Below, piece by piece: positions 1 through 10,599 of a DNA stretch of 64,000 nucleotides (within the stretch, counting starts at the first letter, position 1; each line of letters begins with the position of its first letter). The stretch spans positions 103,829,856-103,893,855 of the forward strand of contig CM059190.1 in NCBI GenBank assembly GCA_030323885.1, in the 5' to 3' direction. The translations under genes were made by a program, and so were the position numbers. The stretch is from Branchipolynoe longqiensis (Eukaryota; Annelida; Polychaeta; Phyllodocida; Polynoidae). A model generated the notes under the pieces. It saw nothing but the letters and a program-made list of their open reading frames with translations, did no database searches and was not told where the DNA came from.

Positions 1-165
1 GGTGAGGGGTTTGATAGTAACGGTGAGGGTTGGGTTGGTAACGGTGAGGGGTATGATAGTAACGGTGAGGGTTGGGTTGGTAATGGTGAGGGTTGGGTTG
101 GTAACGGTGAGGGGTATGATAGTAACGGTGAGGGTTGGGTTGGTAATGATGATGGTTGGATGAGG
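1..165. repeat. Minisatellite, ~21-bp G-rich unit
   Basis: Tandem units alternate between ggtgagggttgggttggtaa and a variant ggtgaggggtatgatagtaac. The array runs into the window edge, so its full length is unknown. The stretch from about 200 to 520 shows no recognisable gene. Confidence 0.9.
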
Positions 166-540
166 GTACGGATGAGGGCTGACAATGTAAGTGACGAATA
201 CTCGAGCTGAGGGTGTGTGACGTCATCACATTGACTTGTGTTACGAGTGTTGGTCACATTGTTCCATGAACACAAAGCACAGGGGAGAAGGCTCTACTGA
301 TCTGTGTGTGCCTGATCTGTGTGTGCCTCTTTTTTTAAATGACTCACCGCTTAATCCAAATTAATTAACTTATAAATGAATCAGGAAGCTCAAAAAGAGC
401 GGGTTGCATACTGGTCTTTTAGCTCTAACTTAATCTAAGCATGCACCGACAGACCAGCAGTCTGCATCAGACTACAAGACACCAAACCTTTTTTGTAGTA
501 TGGTGGCTATTTTTAGCAGCAGCCATGCGGGTGGGGGGTC

Positions 541-1006
541 CCGGTGTGGCGGTTTCAGCGTGTTCCCGTGCTCAGACATGTCCCGTTGCTTCTGCGCATG
601 CGTGGATTTCGCATCAACTCGGATCACCCGAGACACTTATTGGCGCATGCGCACATCCTACAAACTCGGGTTGAATAATCGAATACTCTTCTCCGCGCTC
701 GGGTGGACAATTTTTTTTTTTTTTATAACCGATAAAAAATACAGCAAAATAGGATTTAAAGTATTTTATGATGGCCTAGTTTACCTATATTTCCATTTAA
801 TTAATCTAAGTTATTCTTTTTTTGCACACGGCACGTGTATTTGTCGACTCCACTCGCCGTGTTCTATTTGAAATTCTGACGACTGGGATGACCCGAGTCG
901 CCCGGGTAGTGTTAATCGATTACGGCCATGCTTATTAGATTCTGACGCATGCGCAGAAGCGAGGTACAAGTCTGAGCACGGGAACACACTGACACCGCCA
1001 CACCGG
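541..1006. mobile_element. Foldback/MITE-like element
   Basis: The left arm (about 541-611) and right arm (about 944-1006) are inverted copies sharing ccggtgtggcggt, gtgttcccgtgctcagac and gcttctgcgcatgcgt, with a few mismatches. The interior has no coding potential. The terminal sequence resembles that of the foldback at 29,294-29,790, suggesting a related terminal family. No transposase was found, so it would be non-autonomous. Confidence 0.65.
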
Positions 1007-1083
1007 CATGCACCGCTCACCTCCTGCGCGGGGCTTGACACTCAACTCGCTCGGAAGTATATATCTCGTGATCTTACTATAAA

Positions 1084-1280
1084 AAGATTCTATCTGACAA
1101 AGTGAAAGAATTGGTGTTATAGATGTAAAAATGTTCTATCTACACAAGTCTATCATGCAGTTACACAACTGTTTCTCAACTGACATTTTTCACTGAGATA
1201 TATTAAACATAATATTGTTCTAACTGCTTTGCTATCATGCAGTCATTATCTCGAAAGCGCCATTTTGTCAGATAGAACAT
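1084..1280. mobile_element. Small hairpin element
   Basis: Inverted ends attctatctgacaaa (about 1,087) and tttgtcagatagaac (about 1,264) bound roughly 200 bp of AT-rich sequence that also contains further copies of the ttctatct and atcatgcagt motifs. It is probably a small MITE; no target duplication was identified. Confidence 0.45.
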
Positions 1281-1285
1281 TTTAT

Positions 1286-1510
1286 AGCGCTGTCTGCTGG
1301 ATACAAGTGCTGTGCTACCACCGGACCGGAGATTCTGGACCGCCCCAATGACTCATCGTTTAATCGTTGTAAAGACATCCCCCAACTTCTACAACCGCCC
1401 CACCAGAAGATTATTTTTCAACCAAAGATTGGGCCGATTTATCAGAGCCTCTATAATGTTGCAGTTCTGCAACCGGTAACGGTCATAAGGTTACAAACAA
1501 CCCAGTATCT
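1286..1510 (+). repeat. Dispersed repeat A, 3' part
   Basis: This stretch matches, with scattered differences, the 3' part of a longer repeat at 48,348-48,808 (+) and 30,862-31,312 (-). Shared blocks include tggatacaagtg, accaccggaccg, aagattgggccgatttatc and gttgcagttctgcaacc. Confidence 0.75.
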
Positions 1511-1514
1511 ATCT

Positions 1515-1915
1515 AGTAAGGTCGACCCCGGCTGCGTCGGTACCTGCCTACCCGGAATACATCACTCGCATCTGGGATTTTTTCCTTTTTATTGTTAGGC
1601 TGATATTCCTAGCCAGAGAACTATAACTCATACCACTACTTTTCTCGTTCTTGTTCCTTTGTACTGTAGCCGGCCTTTATATATATATATATATATATTA
1701 TAAGTCCGGCTACAGTTACAAAGGAACAAGAACGAGAAAAGTATATATATATATAAAGGCCGGCTACAGTACAAAGGAACAAGAACGAGAAAAGTAGTGG
1801 TATGAGTTATATATTCTCTGGCTAGGAATATCAGCCTAACAATAAAAAGGAAAAAATCCCAGATGCGAGTGATGTATTCCGGGTAGGCAGGTACCGACGC
1901 AGCCGGGGTTGGCGC
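1515..1915. mobile_element. Long hairpin element with nested hairpin
   Basis: The left arm (about 1,524-1,680) and right arm (about 1,757-1,912) are near-perfect inverted copies starting and ending with accccggctgcg/cgcagccggggt. Between them lies a third partial copy of the inner arm (gtccggctacagttacaaag) next to two (TA)n tracts, so the centre itself was duplicated. There is no coding capacity. The structure fits a MITE/foldback element. Confidence 0.8.
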
Positions 1916-2231
1916 CACCAGTCGCGAGATGGAGGAGGCAATACAGTATATAGTGTAATATTAACAATAATTAGCACATAATAATAATCAAGAGGGGTTA
2001 ATTCCCTTCTGCGCGTTTATACTCGCATAATGCGTTATACATCACACATATATATATATATAATGAACCAACTGCATTTAGACTGTCTTGCGTACCGCAA
2101 GAGGGGAGCACCGTGTTCCGCCCCTTACACGAGGATATACAGCGGATATCCAGGCTATATATATATGTATATCTTCTATGAATAGACAACTATGAAACAG
2201 GTATGGGCTGAGCTTATTTAAATCTGGCAAA

Positions 2232-2534
2232 GAGAACCGGCCTTGCCTACCTACCAGACATGAATGTAAAATTGTGCTAGAACTAGAAGTGAGGAACACT
2301 AAGGCCAAATAAAAAATCAATTTGGTGATCGCACTGCGTGAGTGCAGACATATGGATTCGCGTCTATTTATTTCCCATGGACGCGAAGTAATTATATGTG
2401 ATGGTTTGTTTCAAATTAGCATGTACTATGATTACATATGCAGATATTGTGAAACATTCATCACTGTTTATTATTTCATGGATTTGTTTTTGTCTGAAAT
2501 AAAGTGGGATTGTCTTATTTTATGTGCATTCAGT
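2232..2534 (+). repeat. Dispersed ~300-bp repeat (R300)
   Basis: Nearly the same sequence recurs at 7,378-7,682, beginning ccttgcctacctaccagaca and ending in ttttatgtgcattc. It has no protein similarity that I recognise. Flanking sequence of the two copies differs, so it is a dispersed unit. The stretch 2,535-2,860 shows nothing recognisable. Confidence 0.8.
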
Positions 2535-2864
2535 CTGAATATGATTGTAAATTTGTGCATGCTTTCAATCTTGAAATGGGGGTGTGCTTGCTTCTATTGG
2601 GTAGTGTGCTTCTATTGGGACATATACGGTAATTTATTATATATACTCTAGGTATACCCATCCTGATATGACCTTAGATGTTGCAAGGACGTAAAACTCC
2701 AAGAAACAAACTACGTATAGATTTGTAATTATATAGGTATTTGGCCCAATCTTGTTTGTAACCCTGCTGGATGCGGTGGTTAGATCAGTTTGTTTGTTGT
2801 TGTTTTACGTGCAAAGCTAATCGGTTGTTTTGATATTTATTTATTGTTCTATTTGTTGTTACCG

Positions 2865-3190
2865 GGCGCGGTGGCCTAATCAGTAGAGCGTGGGCCTCGC
2901 ATGTGGAAGGTCGGGAGTTCGGTTCCCGGTCGAGTCAAACCAATGACTTTAAAATTGGTACTTGTCACTTCCTAGCCTGGCGCTCGGCATTAGTAGGATA
3001 GGGCAAGGACTGGTTAGCTCAGTGTCAGGATAATGTGACTGAGTGGGACATCAGGTCATGGTGCCGGCGGCCTGATTTCCCAGTGGGGCAGCATTATAAA
3101 GTCACCATGAGTGCGCACTGTCACAAGTCGGTACCTGTCCTGATATGACCTTAGATGTTGCTAGGATGTAAAACAACAACAAACAAACAA
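2865..3190 (+). mobile_element. tRNA-derived SINE, full length
   Basis: The tRNA-related head has an A-box-like ggtggcctaatcagtagagc and B-box-like gttcggttccc. It is followed by the family body (aaccaatgac, gataatgtgactgagtggga, cagcattataaagtcaccat, cacaagtcggtacctgtcct) and an A-rich tail (aaaacaacaacaaac). This is the best single reference copy of the main SINE family, which recurs in both orientations across the window. Confidence 0.85.
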
Positions 3191-3424
3191 ATCTATTTGT
3201 TGTTATTGTTGTCTTTTTATGTGTTGTATAACTCGTTATGTGAATATTATTTGGAATGGAGTCCACCTGCATTGCTTGTCTGCTATTAGCCTACATATAT
3301 GCCTTTGTGTTGCTATATGATCAACGGGGTTAATTATTAATATGTTTGCAGGCCAGTATGCGTTTTATAACATGTTGTAGAATCTAATGCTCGGATCTGT
3401 GGCTGTGTACATAGACTATGAGGA

Positions 3425-4110
3425 AAACAATACAGACAAAGAGAAGGGAAGAGAATAAAGTTTAATCGAAGAAGAGAGAATCCAGCCCTCTGGTTTATTG
3501 CTTATATAGTTACATGGGTTCATTGTAGAGTATCAAACCACCTCCTTCCACCAATGGGAATCGAGCATTCATGGTCTCTATGGATACCAGTGGTCTGCCC
3601 ACCACCAGTAGCTGTATGGCCCCATGGCCACCACCAACTTTGACCTTTTGAGTGTGGTGTCCCCTACCCAGCAGAAGGGCTAGGCCCTGAGTGCAATCAC
3701 ACCCAGACCTGCCAGCACCACTATGTCTATTTACATCCCACTGGGGCAGGACTATAAAGTCGCCATGTGTGTGCACTTGTAAAGTCGTCGTCTGGCACCT
3801 GTAGTTGTGTAGGCAGGCTAATAGGAAATCAATACAGGCAAGTATAAGAAAGGCAGAGTATAGAGTGAAAGTAAAGTAAGTGAGAGCTTGCACCCTCAGG
3901 TTTATTATTATATAGTGGTTTCTGGACTTGATATGGCATACCACCTGACCATGCTCTCCAATCAACATCAAGCATTTCTAGGTCCACCAATCAACAGTAA
4001 GCATTCCTGTGTCACTATGGCAACTTTGATCTACCACCACCACCATACCTTGTGGCTGCTTTGGCCTCACCTGCCCTGTTGTGTCTGTGTGTGTGGTGAT
4101 CCGTGACTAA
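3425..4110 (+). repeat. Two diverged tandem-related stretches
   Basis: About 3,425-3,600 and 3,828-3,990 share the order aatacag, a purine-rich block, then ctcaggtttatt or ctctggtttatt, then tatatagt, then text about ccaccaatgggaa/ccaatcaaca. A SINE body fragment lies between them near 3,727-3,790. They may be degenerate repeats of one element. The open frames here look non-coding. Confidence 0.35.
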
Positions 4111-4351
4111 CAGTTGGGGGGGGAGGGCGTTGTGAGTAAAGGTCTTGAGCTCCTTCCACACTAACAGTAGTGCCCTCTCACACTATCTATATAATACACA
4201 ATAACTATTTAATACAAGTAAAGGATCATCAGCACTACATGACTACATTCATGCACCTGGCCCTATACAGTATTTACCTTTATAGACTATCTGTAATCTC
4301 TTATAGACCAGTTCACATTCCTCACCGATGTGTTTTATCGGAATATTTTAC

Positions 4352-4425
4352 ACACTGTCACAAGTCGGTACCTGTCCTGATATGACATTAGATGTTGCCA
4401 GGACGTAAAACTCCCAACAACCACT
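4352..4425 (+). mobile_element. SINE tail fragment
   Basis: Contains cactgtcacaagtcggtacc and gatgttgccaggacgtaaaa, the 3' end of the main SINE family; head and body are missing. Confidence 0.8.
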
Positions 4426-4560
4426 CACACACTCACTCACTTATTCACTCACTCATTCACTCACTCACACACACACACACACTCACTCACTCACTCACAG
4501 TCACACTCAATCTCACTCACAAAGACTCACTCGCCAACCCACTCACACTCACTCACTCCT
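4425..4560. repeat. (CACT)n-rich microsatellite
   Basis: Simple tetranucleotide repeat with interruptions by (CA)n, directly after a SINE tail. Confidence 0.9.
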
Positions 4561-4899
4561 GATATGACATCCCTTCAGAACCAGTGGTCGACAACTGGTT
4601 CATGAAAGGCTGCGGTATGTGCTGTCCTGTCTGTGAGAAAGTGCATATAAAACTTAAAAGACCCATTGCTGCTTATCAGAAAGAGTAGCCTATGTGGTGG
4701 CAGTGGGTTTCTTCCAAAGAAATATGTCAGAATGACCACATGTTTGACATCCAATAGCCGATTATACAAAAATCAATGTGATCTAGAGGCGGCATTGAAT
4801 AAAACAATCTTTACTTGACGTACCTTCAGTGTGCATCTCTGGACTGTTCACGTTCCATTCTCTGGTGCCAGATTTTGTTGGACATAATTAGTCGTGAAT

Positions 4900-6470
4900 G
4901 GGGTGTGCATTAATTACCTGTACCCTGCACTAATTACTTTCTTACCTGGCCTGTATGACTTAGCACCAATTACCCAGCTCTAGCCACTAATTACACCGCT
5001 AACTAGCTTCATTTGTGAAACCCCACCTCGCTGTAAAAATATACGGATTTTCAGTTCGGAATTATATATTGGCAGAGAGCATTATTATTCTTAGGCGACG
5101 GAGTGGGGACAAGGTTATGTAATCTAAGAGCAATAATACCCCACTCCCATTATGACGTGATATAAGCTATGTTCATACATGATGCCTGAGATTAATGAAG
5201 AGATGTTCCTATATAAGAGACAGTACATGACTGTTGAAATGTTTCTCTATACATCCATAAAGAGTGCAACTGGAGAAAAGGACATTTTAATATGGATCTA
5301 TCTGTAACTGTCTGCAGCTACCTGTCCCTACAAGACTGGTGGGCAGGCACACCAGCCTAATCTGCATATATACACATAAAACCCCACCTGCAGCTGGGTT
5401 GAGTGACAACCACCACTACTGGGGGGGGGGGGGGTGTCACCCACCCAGGCTGTGGGGGGTGCCTGATAGACTACATCACGGTTCCGACTGCGCATGCGCT
5501 GAAAACGGCCTTGGGAGCAAAGCAAAGCCGTACGGCCATTGAGTTTGCCGATATGCGCATTGAAAAACGTCAGTTTAATTCAAAATTAATAGAAATCCCA
5601 AACCCTGACCTTATCAATTTAATATAATCTTTTTGTTAAACATGTTTTCTATATGTGTTCCAAGCGGTTTGTGCCTAGGTGGTGTGGTTTTATCAATATT
5701 TTACTTTTTCTGTATGGAGATTACTCACTGCCATTGACAATGCATTGAGTACACTGGCTATGGCTCTAACACTAGTCTGAGTGCCTAGATCTTTCTAAAT
5801 CTAAATGCACATGGCATAAGATGTGCTGATTATATTGATGTAAATGCAATGCTGGATAAAAGATTAATATCTTAATTTATTATATATATTTTTTTAGTTA
5901 GTATTCTATGTTTCAAACAAGAGCTGAGATGAGCTGAAACTGGCACATTTCCTAGCTGCACCCAGTGTATTAGCATGCACCATGTGCTTTTGGGGTGGGT
6001 TGTTTTGCTCTGACCCATCCCACAATGCACCGCGCCGCTGGAACCGTGATGTAGTCTATTGGCTGGCTGGGGGCTGCCCAGTCACCTGCACTCCCTTGGC
6101 CCTCTGACCACACTAGCTTCATTTTGATTAATTATGCAAAAAACATTGCTTCAGGCACACTGGAGAGTGAGCACTCTACTCCTAGCTCTTGAGCGAGACA
6201 CACCTACTCTAGAGCAGGACCCCGGACACTCTGTCTGATGCTATCAAAATTCATATATACAAATTGAGTTGGGTGCAACAACCAATGGACTCTGGTTCAA
6301 TGGGCTGCAGGCACTGATTCATAGACAGGCAAAAGAGGTAATGAGATTCTGTGTGGACAGAAGGTAAGGGGTGAGGGTGATAGGTCACTAGTAGGTTAAC
6401 AGGAGTTGATGCCAATAAAGCACAACTTCTTCACTGTTAGTGTTAATCTTGTGTGACTTGTCTTCTCTTT
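4900..6470 (+). repeat. Dispersed repeat B (interrupted copy)
   Basis: Several blocks match 59,160-59,900 in reverse complement: gattaatgaagagatg, ggagaaaaggacatttta, caccagcctaat, gaccacactagc, gacactctgtctgatgct and aataaagcacaac near 6,415. The second copy lacks the foldback found here at 5,465-6,062, so the foldback was inserted into this copy or lost from the other. The AATAAA near one end hints at a retroelement 3' end or an LTR, but I could not define its ends. Confidence 0.6.
5465..6062. mobile_element. Foldback element carrying the ~200-bp core
   Basis: Inverted ends tagactacatcacggttcc (about 5,468) and ggaaccgtgatgtagtcta (about 6,041) bound ~600 bp. Inside lies the core sequence running from gagtttgccg through attaatagaaatcc and catgttttctatatgtgt to gccattgacaatgcattgag. 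The same core, in tandem, sits inside two other foldbacks (7,919-8,537 and 29,294-29,790) that have different inverted ends. No protein is encoded. Confidence 0.75.
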
Positions 6471-6635
6471 CTTCCTTATGAGTTTGTTTAAGGGTTTGTT
6501 TAAGGGAGGCATCAGAGGTGAAATGACAGGGAAGAGTTTATGGTGTTCTCTGGTGTTCATGACGGCCGAAATCCACAAATACTATATCGCGATGCGGAAT
6601 CCAGTCGGGTCATCATGTGTGTACACTGGTCCCTC

Positions 6636-6735
6636 TTTAGCCCCATTCACACATACATGTTAAACCGGCTTAATTAAATCGAATTAACTTAACTAGTCTG
6701 GCTTAAGACGCGTGTGTGAATGCAGCACTAAATCA
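6636..6735. mobile_element. Very small hairpin element
   Basis: Inverted ends around agccccattcacac and gtgtgtgaatgcagc enclose about 70 bp that is itself partly self-complementary (ccggcttaa, ttaact, ggcttaag). It looks like a minimal MITE. Confidence 0.5.
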
Positions 6736-6850
6736 ATTTAGTCGACGCAACTAGTTCGTATCATGTAAAGAATTGTCATTCAATGTGAGCCTGCTGGGTA
6801 TGTTGCAACCAGGTTGGATACGCTTTCCGGCTATGTTCAAAACCCAAACC

Positions 6851-7085
6851 GCGTCAAGTCAATGAATTACAAATTTTATACTTGTCGCTACATAGCCTGG
6901 TGTTCGTCAATCATAGGAATGGGCAAGGACTGGTTAGCTCCGTATGAGGATAATGTGATTGAGTGGGATATTTAATGGGGCAACACTATAAACCTACCAT
7001 AAATGCACACTTCTCACAAGTCGTTGCCTGTCATAATATGACCATAGATGTTGCTAGGACATAAAATGCCAACAAACAAAACAAA
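6851..7085 (+). mobile_element. SINE, diverged, head truncated
   Basis: Retains aatgggcaaggactggttag, gataatgtgattgagtgg, cacaagtcgttgcctgtc and the A-rich tail; the tRNA head is degraded. Confidence 0.75.
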
Positions 7086-7315
7086 TCTAAAATTGAGCGG
7101 TTAAATCCTTCGCACGCTTCTAACACCCCAAACTGGTTCGAGTCCAAAAATCCCGTCTCCTGATCCACCTAAGTACTGACTAATTATGGACAATATGGAT
7201 TTATTTCATCGTTAATTTTGTTAGTTTTTTGTATTATATCTGAGAAAGCTGTTATGAAAGCATTATTTACCCTTTAGCTGTTTATATCACCCTTAAGCGA
7301 CCGTTGCAGGCGAGG

Positions 7316-7744
7316 TTCCTGGCCCACTTCCAGGAGATCTGCTTTCTGAGGTCTCACTGTACTCACATGTGACACTACCTACAAGCCTTGCCTACCTACC
7401 AGACATATGAATGTAAAATTGTGCTAGAACTAGAAGTGAGGAACACTAAGGCCAAATACAAAATCAACTTGGTGATCGCACTGCGTGAGTGCAGACACAT
7501 GGATGCACGTCTATTTATTTCCCGTAGACACAAAGTAATTATTTGTGATGGTTTGTTTCAAATTAATATGTACTATGATTACATATGCAGATATTGTGAA
7601 ACATTCATCACTGTTTATTATTTCATGGATTTGATTTTGTCGTGCCTCTGAAATAAAGTGGGATTGTCTCATTTTATGTGCATTCCTGGCCCACTTCCAG
7701 GAGATCTGCTTTCTGAGGTCTCACTGTACTCACATGTGACACTA
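7316..7744 (+). repeat. R300 copy bounded by 62-bp direct repeats
   Basis: R300 (7,378-7,682) is flanked by two identical 62-bp direct repeats at 7,316-7,377 and 7,683-7,744, both reading ttcctggcccacttccagga through to cacatgtgacacta. The R300 copy at 2,232-2,534 has no such flanks. Either an unusually long target duplication or a local tandem duplication explains this. Confidence 0.85.
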
Positions 7745-7883
7745 GGGGCGATGGAGTACAGTAACACCTGTCTTTAGTGACCCTCTGATTAGCGGAACCC
7801 TGCCTGTGTGAACATTTTTTTAATGTTTGTTTGTTGTGGTTTTATGTCCTGGTCATATCAGGATACCTTGTTGTTGTTGAATG

Positions 7884-8755
7884 GAGTTTTGTCCTTGCAA
7901 CAAATAAGGTCATATCAGAGAGCGTGTATATAGATGAGAGGGACAACTCCCGCGAAAATATGTAACACAGGCTGCAGTGGCGATCCTGGCGGTTATTGTT
8001 GAACAAGCCTTGAGTTTGCCGGTACGCGCAGTGCAAACCATTAATTTTCTTAAAAGATTAATAGAAATCCAGAACCCTAACCTTATAAATTCAATATAAT
8101 CTTGTTGGTAAACATGTTTTCTATATGTGTACTAAGCGGCTTGTTTCTATTTGGTGTAGTTTTAGAGATATTTCACTTTTTCTGTAGGAAGATTGCACAC
8201 GACCATTGACAATGCATTGAGTTTGCCGTACATGCAGTGCAAAATGTCAGTTTTATTCAAAATTAATAGAAATCCAGAACTGTAACCTTATACATTTAAT
8301 ATAATCCTTTTGGTAAACATGTTTTCTATATGTGTACCATGCCATTTGCTTCTAGGTCGTGTAGTTTTAGAGATATTTCACTTTTTCTGTAGCAAGATTG
8401 CACACGACCATTGACAATGCCTTGAGTTTGCCCTTATGCGTAAACTGTTCAACAACCACCACTTGGAGCGCCACAGTCAGCAGCTGTTACACGGTCTAGT
8501 ATGGGAGTTGTCCCTCTCATCTATATACAAGTTCTCTGGTCATATCAGGACAGGTACGGACTTGGGACAGTGCACACTCATGGCGACTTTATAGTTCTGC
8601 CCCACTGGGAGACCAGACCACTGACACCATTTCCGACTGAGTCACATTATCCTGACACTGAGCTAACCAATCCTTGCCCTATCCCAGTAATACCTAGCGC
8701 CAGGTTTGGTAGCGACAAGTATCAATTTTGTTAAGTCATTGGTTCCACCTGAACC
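7884..8755 (-). mobile_element. SINE (-) split by a hairpin element
   Basis: The tail (ttttgtccttgcaac then ggtcatatcag) lies left of 7,919. The body (gacaggtacggacttggg, cactcatggcgactttatag, gttaagtcattggtt) lies right of 8,538. The SINE is contiguous once the insert and one copy of the 11-bp ggtcatatcag are removed. Confidence 0.8.
7919..8537. mobile_element. Hairpin element with 11-bp target duplication
   Basis: The ends are ~32-bp inverted repeats containing tatatagatgagagggacaa. Flanking copies of ggtcatatcag at 7,908-7,918 and 8,538-8,548 form a perfect 11-bp direct repeat. Inside are two tandem copies (about 7,999-8,206 and 8,207-8,420) of the ~200-bp core also present at 5.5-6.0 kb and 29.3-29.8 kb. 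Long target duplications (9-11 bp) are typical of Mutator-like elements, so a MULE-mobilised MITE is a reasonable guess. No transposase is present. Confidence 0.8.
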
Positions 8756-8784
8756 GAGAAAAAACAAAACAAGACTTAGCAAAT

Positions 8785-8960
8785 TTATATGTACCACGAC
8801 TTAACCTGGCACTTGGCATTAATAGGATAGGGCAAGGGCTGGATTACTCATTATCAGGATAATGTGACTGAATGGGGTATCCTGTCACCGCGCTGGCATC
8901 GTGGTCTCCCAATGGAGGCAGCACTATAAAGTCACCATGAGTGCGAACTGTCATAGAAGT
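8785..8960 (+). mobile_element. SINE body fragment
   Basis: Carries taggatagggcaagggctgg, gataatgtgactgaatgggg and agcactataaagtcaccatg; head and tail are missing. It faces the preceding (-) SINE head to head. Confidence 0.75.
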
Positions 8961-9195
8961 TGGTGTTATGTAAAGCGCCTGAGAACGGCTTTCTGGATCT
9001 GGCGCTATATAAATGTTTTATTATTATTTATTATTATCCGTCCTGATATACACCTTATAATATAAGTTATATGTCGCTAGGATAAAACACAAACAAACAA
9101 GCAAAACAAACACAAATAAAGCTACATAACCCACCTAATTGGTTGATCAATCACCGACAAGTCGACATGTGTGCACACAATCACTGCTTCTAGGT

Positions 9196-9592
9196 TCTAG
9201 GTTCAGCCCTAGTCACACCTACCTGGATCATAGGCCGGGCGAGCCCCGGACCGTCATCCGGGATGGTCCGGGGTGATCCGTGGCTCGTCCGTGGTGATCC
9301 GTGGCTGGTCCGGGGTCCGCCTCGGATGTTATTAAATGTTTAAAACATCCGGGGTGGTCCAGGGCATCCGGGCTCGATCCGGCATGGTAGTAGTAGTAGT
9401 AGTAGCAGTAGTAGTGAAACAACACCGGACAATCCCGGACCACCCCCGGATTGCACCGGGCGGGTTTGTGTGACCGCGGGGCAAAAAAACCCGACGAAAA
9501 TAGCGATTTTATTCGGGGCTGTCCGGGAGACTGGTCCTGGGGTGGTCTGGCTCAAAATCCGGGGCTCGTCCGGGTAGGTGTGACTGGGGTTT
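9196..9592. mobile_element. Foldback element rich in 'tccgg' motifs
   Basis: Ends gccctagtcacacctacc (about 9,205) and gtaggtgtgactggggtt (about 9,572) are inverted. The interior is a mosaic of ccgggatggtccgggg-like words and a (TAG)n tract. The same type of end (cagtcacac/gtgtgactggggctta) and a tccgg-rich interior recur at 58,045-58,602. Confidence 0.65.
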
Positions 9593-9849
9593 ATATTTGG
9601 AGACGCCGTGATATATTAAGACATATATACACATGCAACTTGCACTGGCGGTAATGGCGGGTCTGTAACCGCTCGCCGGTGGCGCCATCGTGGTAGTTAG
9701 GGGAACTAGAACCCAATGATCGGTAAGAGTAATGGCCGGGATGTACTGGTCAAACTGAGAGGAATAGAGAGAGGCCTTTGTTTATATTCCCATAATTCAA
9801 TTATACAGTATATACTTTATTAATATATATGTATTATATGAAGTTATAG

Positions 9850-10080
9850 ATTTGTTGTTGTTGTGTACATTAGTTGATTAAGCAGGGGAAATTTCAATTG
9901 CGGACGATTGGTCTTCCTCATTCCACGGCTCCTTGCCCTATCCTATGAATGCAGAGTGCCAGGCTAGGAAACGGCAATTATCAATTTTTAAGTTATTGGT
10001 TTTTAATCGACCAGGGTTCGATCCCATGATCTACCAACATGCAAGACGGATGCTCTAACTCATTCGGCCATCTCGCCTGG
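9850..10080 (-). mobile_element. SINE (-), variant-tail subfamily
   Basis: Head (ctaactcattcggccatctc) and front body (tccttgccctatcc, agttattggt) are of the main family. The 3' part differs: attaagcaggggaaatttca and cgattggtcttcctcattcc replace the usual tail. The same variant occurs at 63,245-63,490, so it is a real subfamily. Confidence 0.8.
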
Positions 10081-10159
10081 TTAACTTATGTATATTATAT
10101 AATAATATATTACATGAAACATTTTCAGTTCACCGCTAATTTACTATAGTGCCCTTTCA

Positions 10160-10573
10160 TACACAAATTAAGCTGGAGGAATTTCAATCGCGGACCATTG
10201 GTCTTCTTTGTTCCACTGCTCCTTGCCCTAGCCTGACCAGACGGGATGGTCGAATGAGTTGAGCTGAGCCTCCCTCTCCCGTTTTGGTAGATTGTGGGGT
10301 TTGAACCCACAGATTCAAACCCTGGTCGAGTCAAACCAATGACTTAAAAATTGATACTTGTCACTTCCTAGCCAGGCACTCTGCATTATTAGATTTGGGC
10401 AAGGACTGGTTGACTCAGTGTCAGGATAATGTGGCTGAGTGGGATATCATGTCATGGTGCTGGTGGCCTGGTCTCCTAGTGGGGCAGCACTATAAAGTTG
10501 TCAGAGTGCACAAGTCGGTGCCTGTCCTGATATGACCTTAGATGTTGCCAGGACGTAAAACTCCAACTAACCA
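10160..10573 (+). mobile_element. SINE (+) preceded by variant-tail fragment
   Basis: About 10,166-10,236 is a (-) fragment of the variant tail (aggaatttcaatcgcgga, ttggtcttctttgttcc). From 10,237 a full (+) SINE runs from ccagacgggatggtcgaatg to gttgccaggacgtaaaactc. Confidence 0.8.
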
Positions 10574-10599
10574 ATGAACTTATTTATTATATATAGTAT

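Noticed and set aside
1..165. Telomere-like repeat
   Set aside because: Units are ~21 bp, not a 5-8-bp telomere motif.
3510..3971. 153-codon - strand frame
   Set aside because: Covers SINE and degenerate repeat sequence; no recognisable domain or codon pattern.
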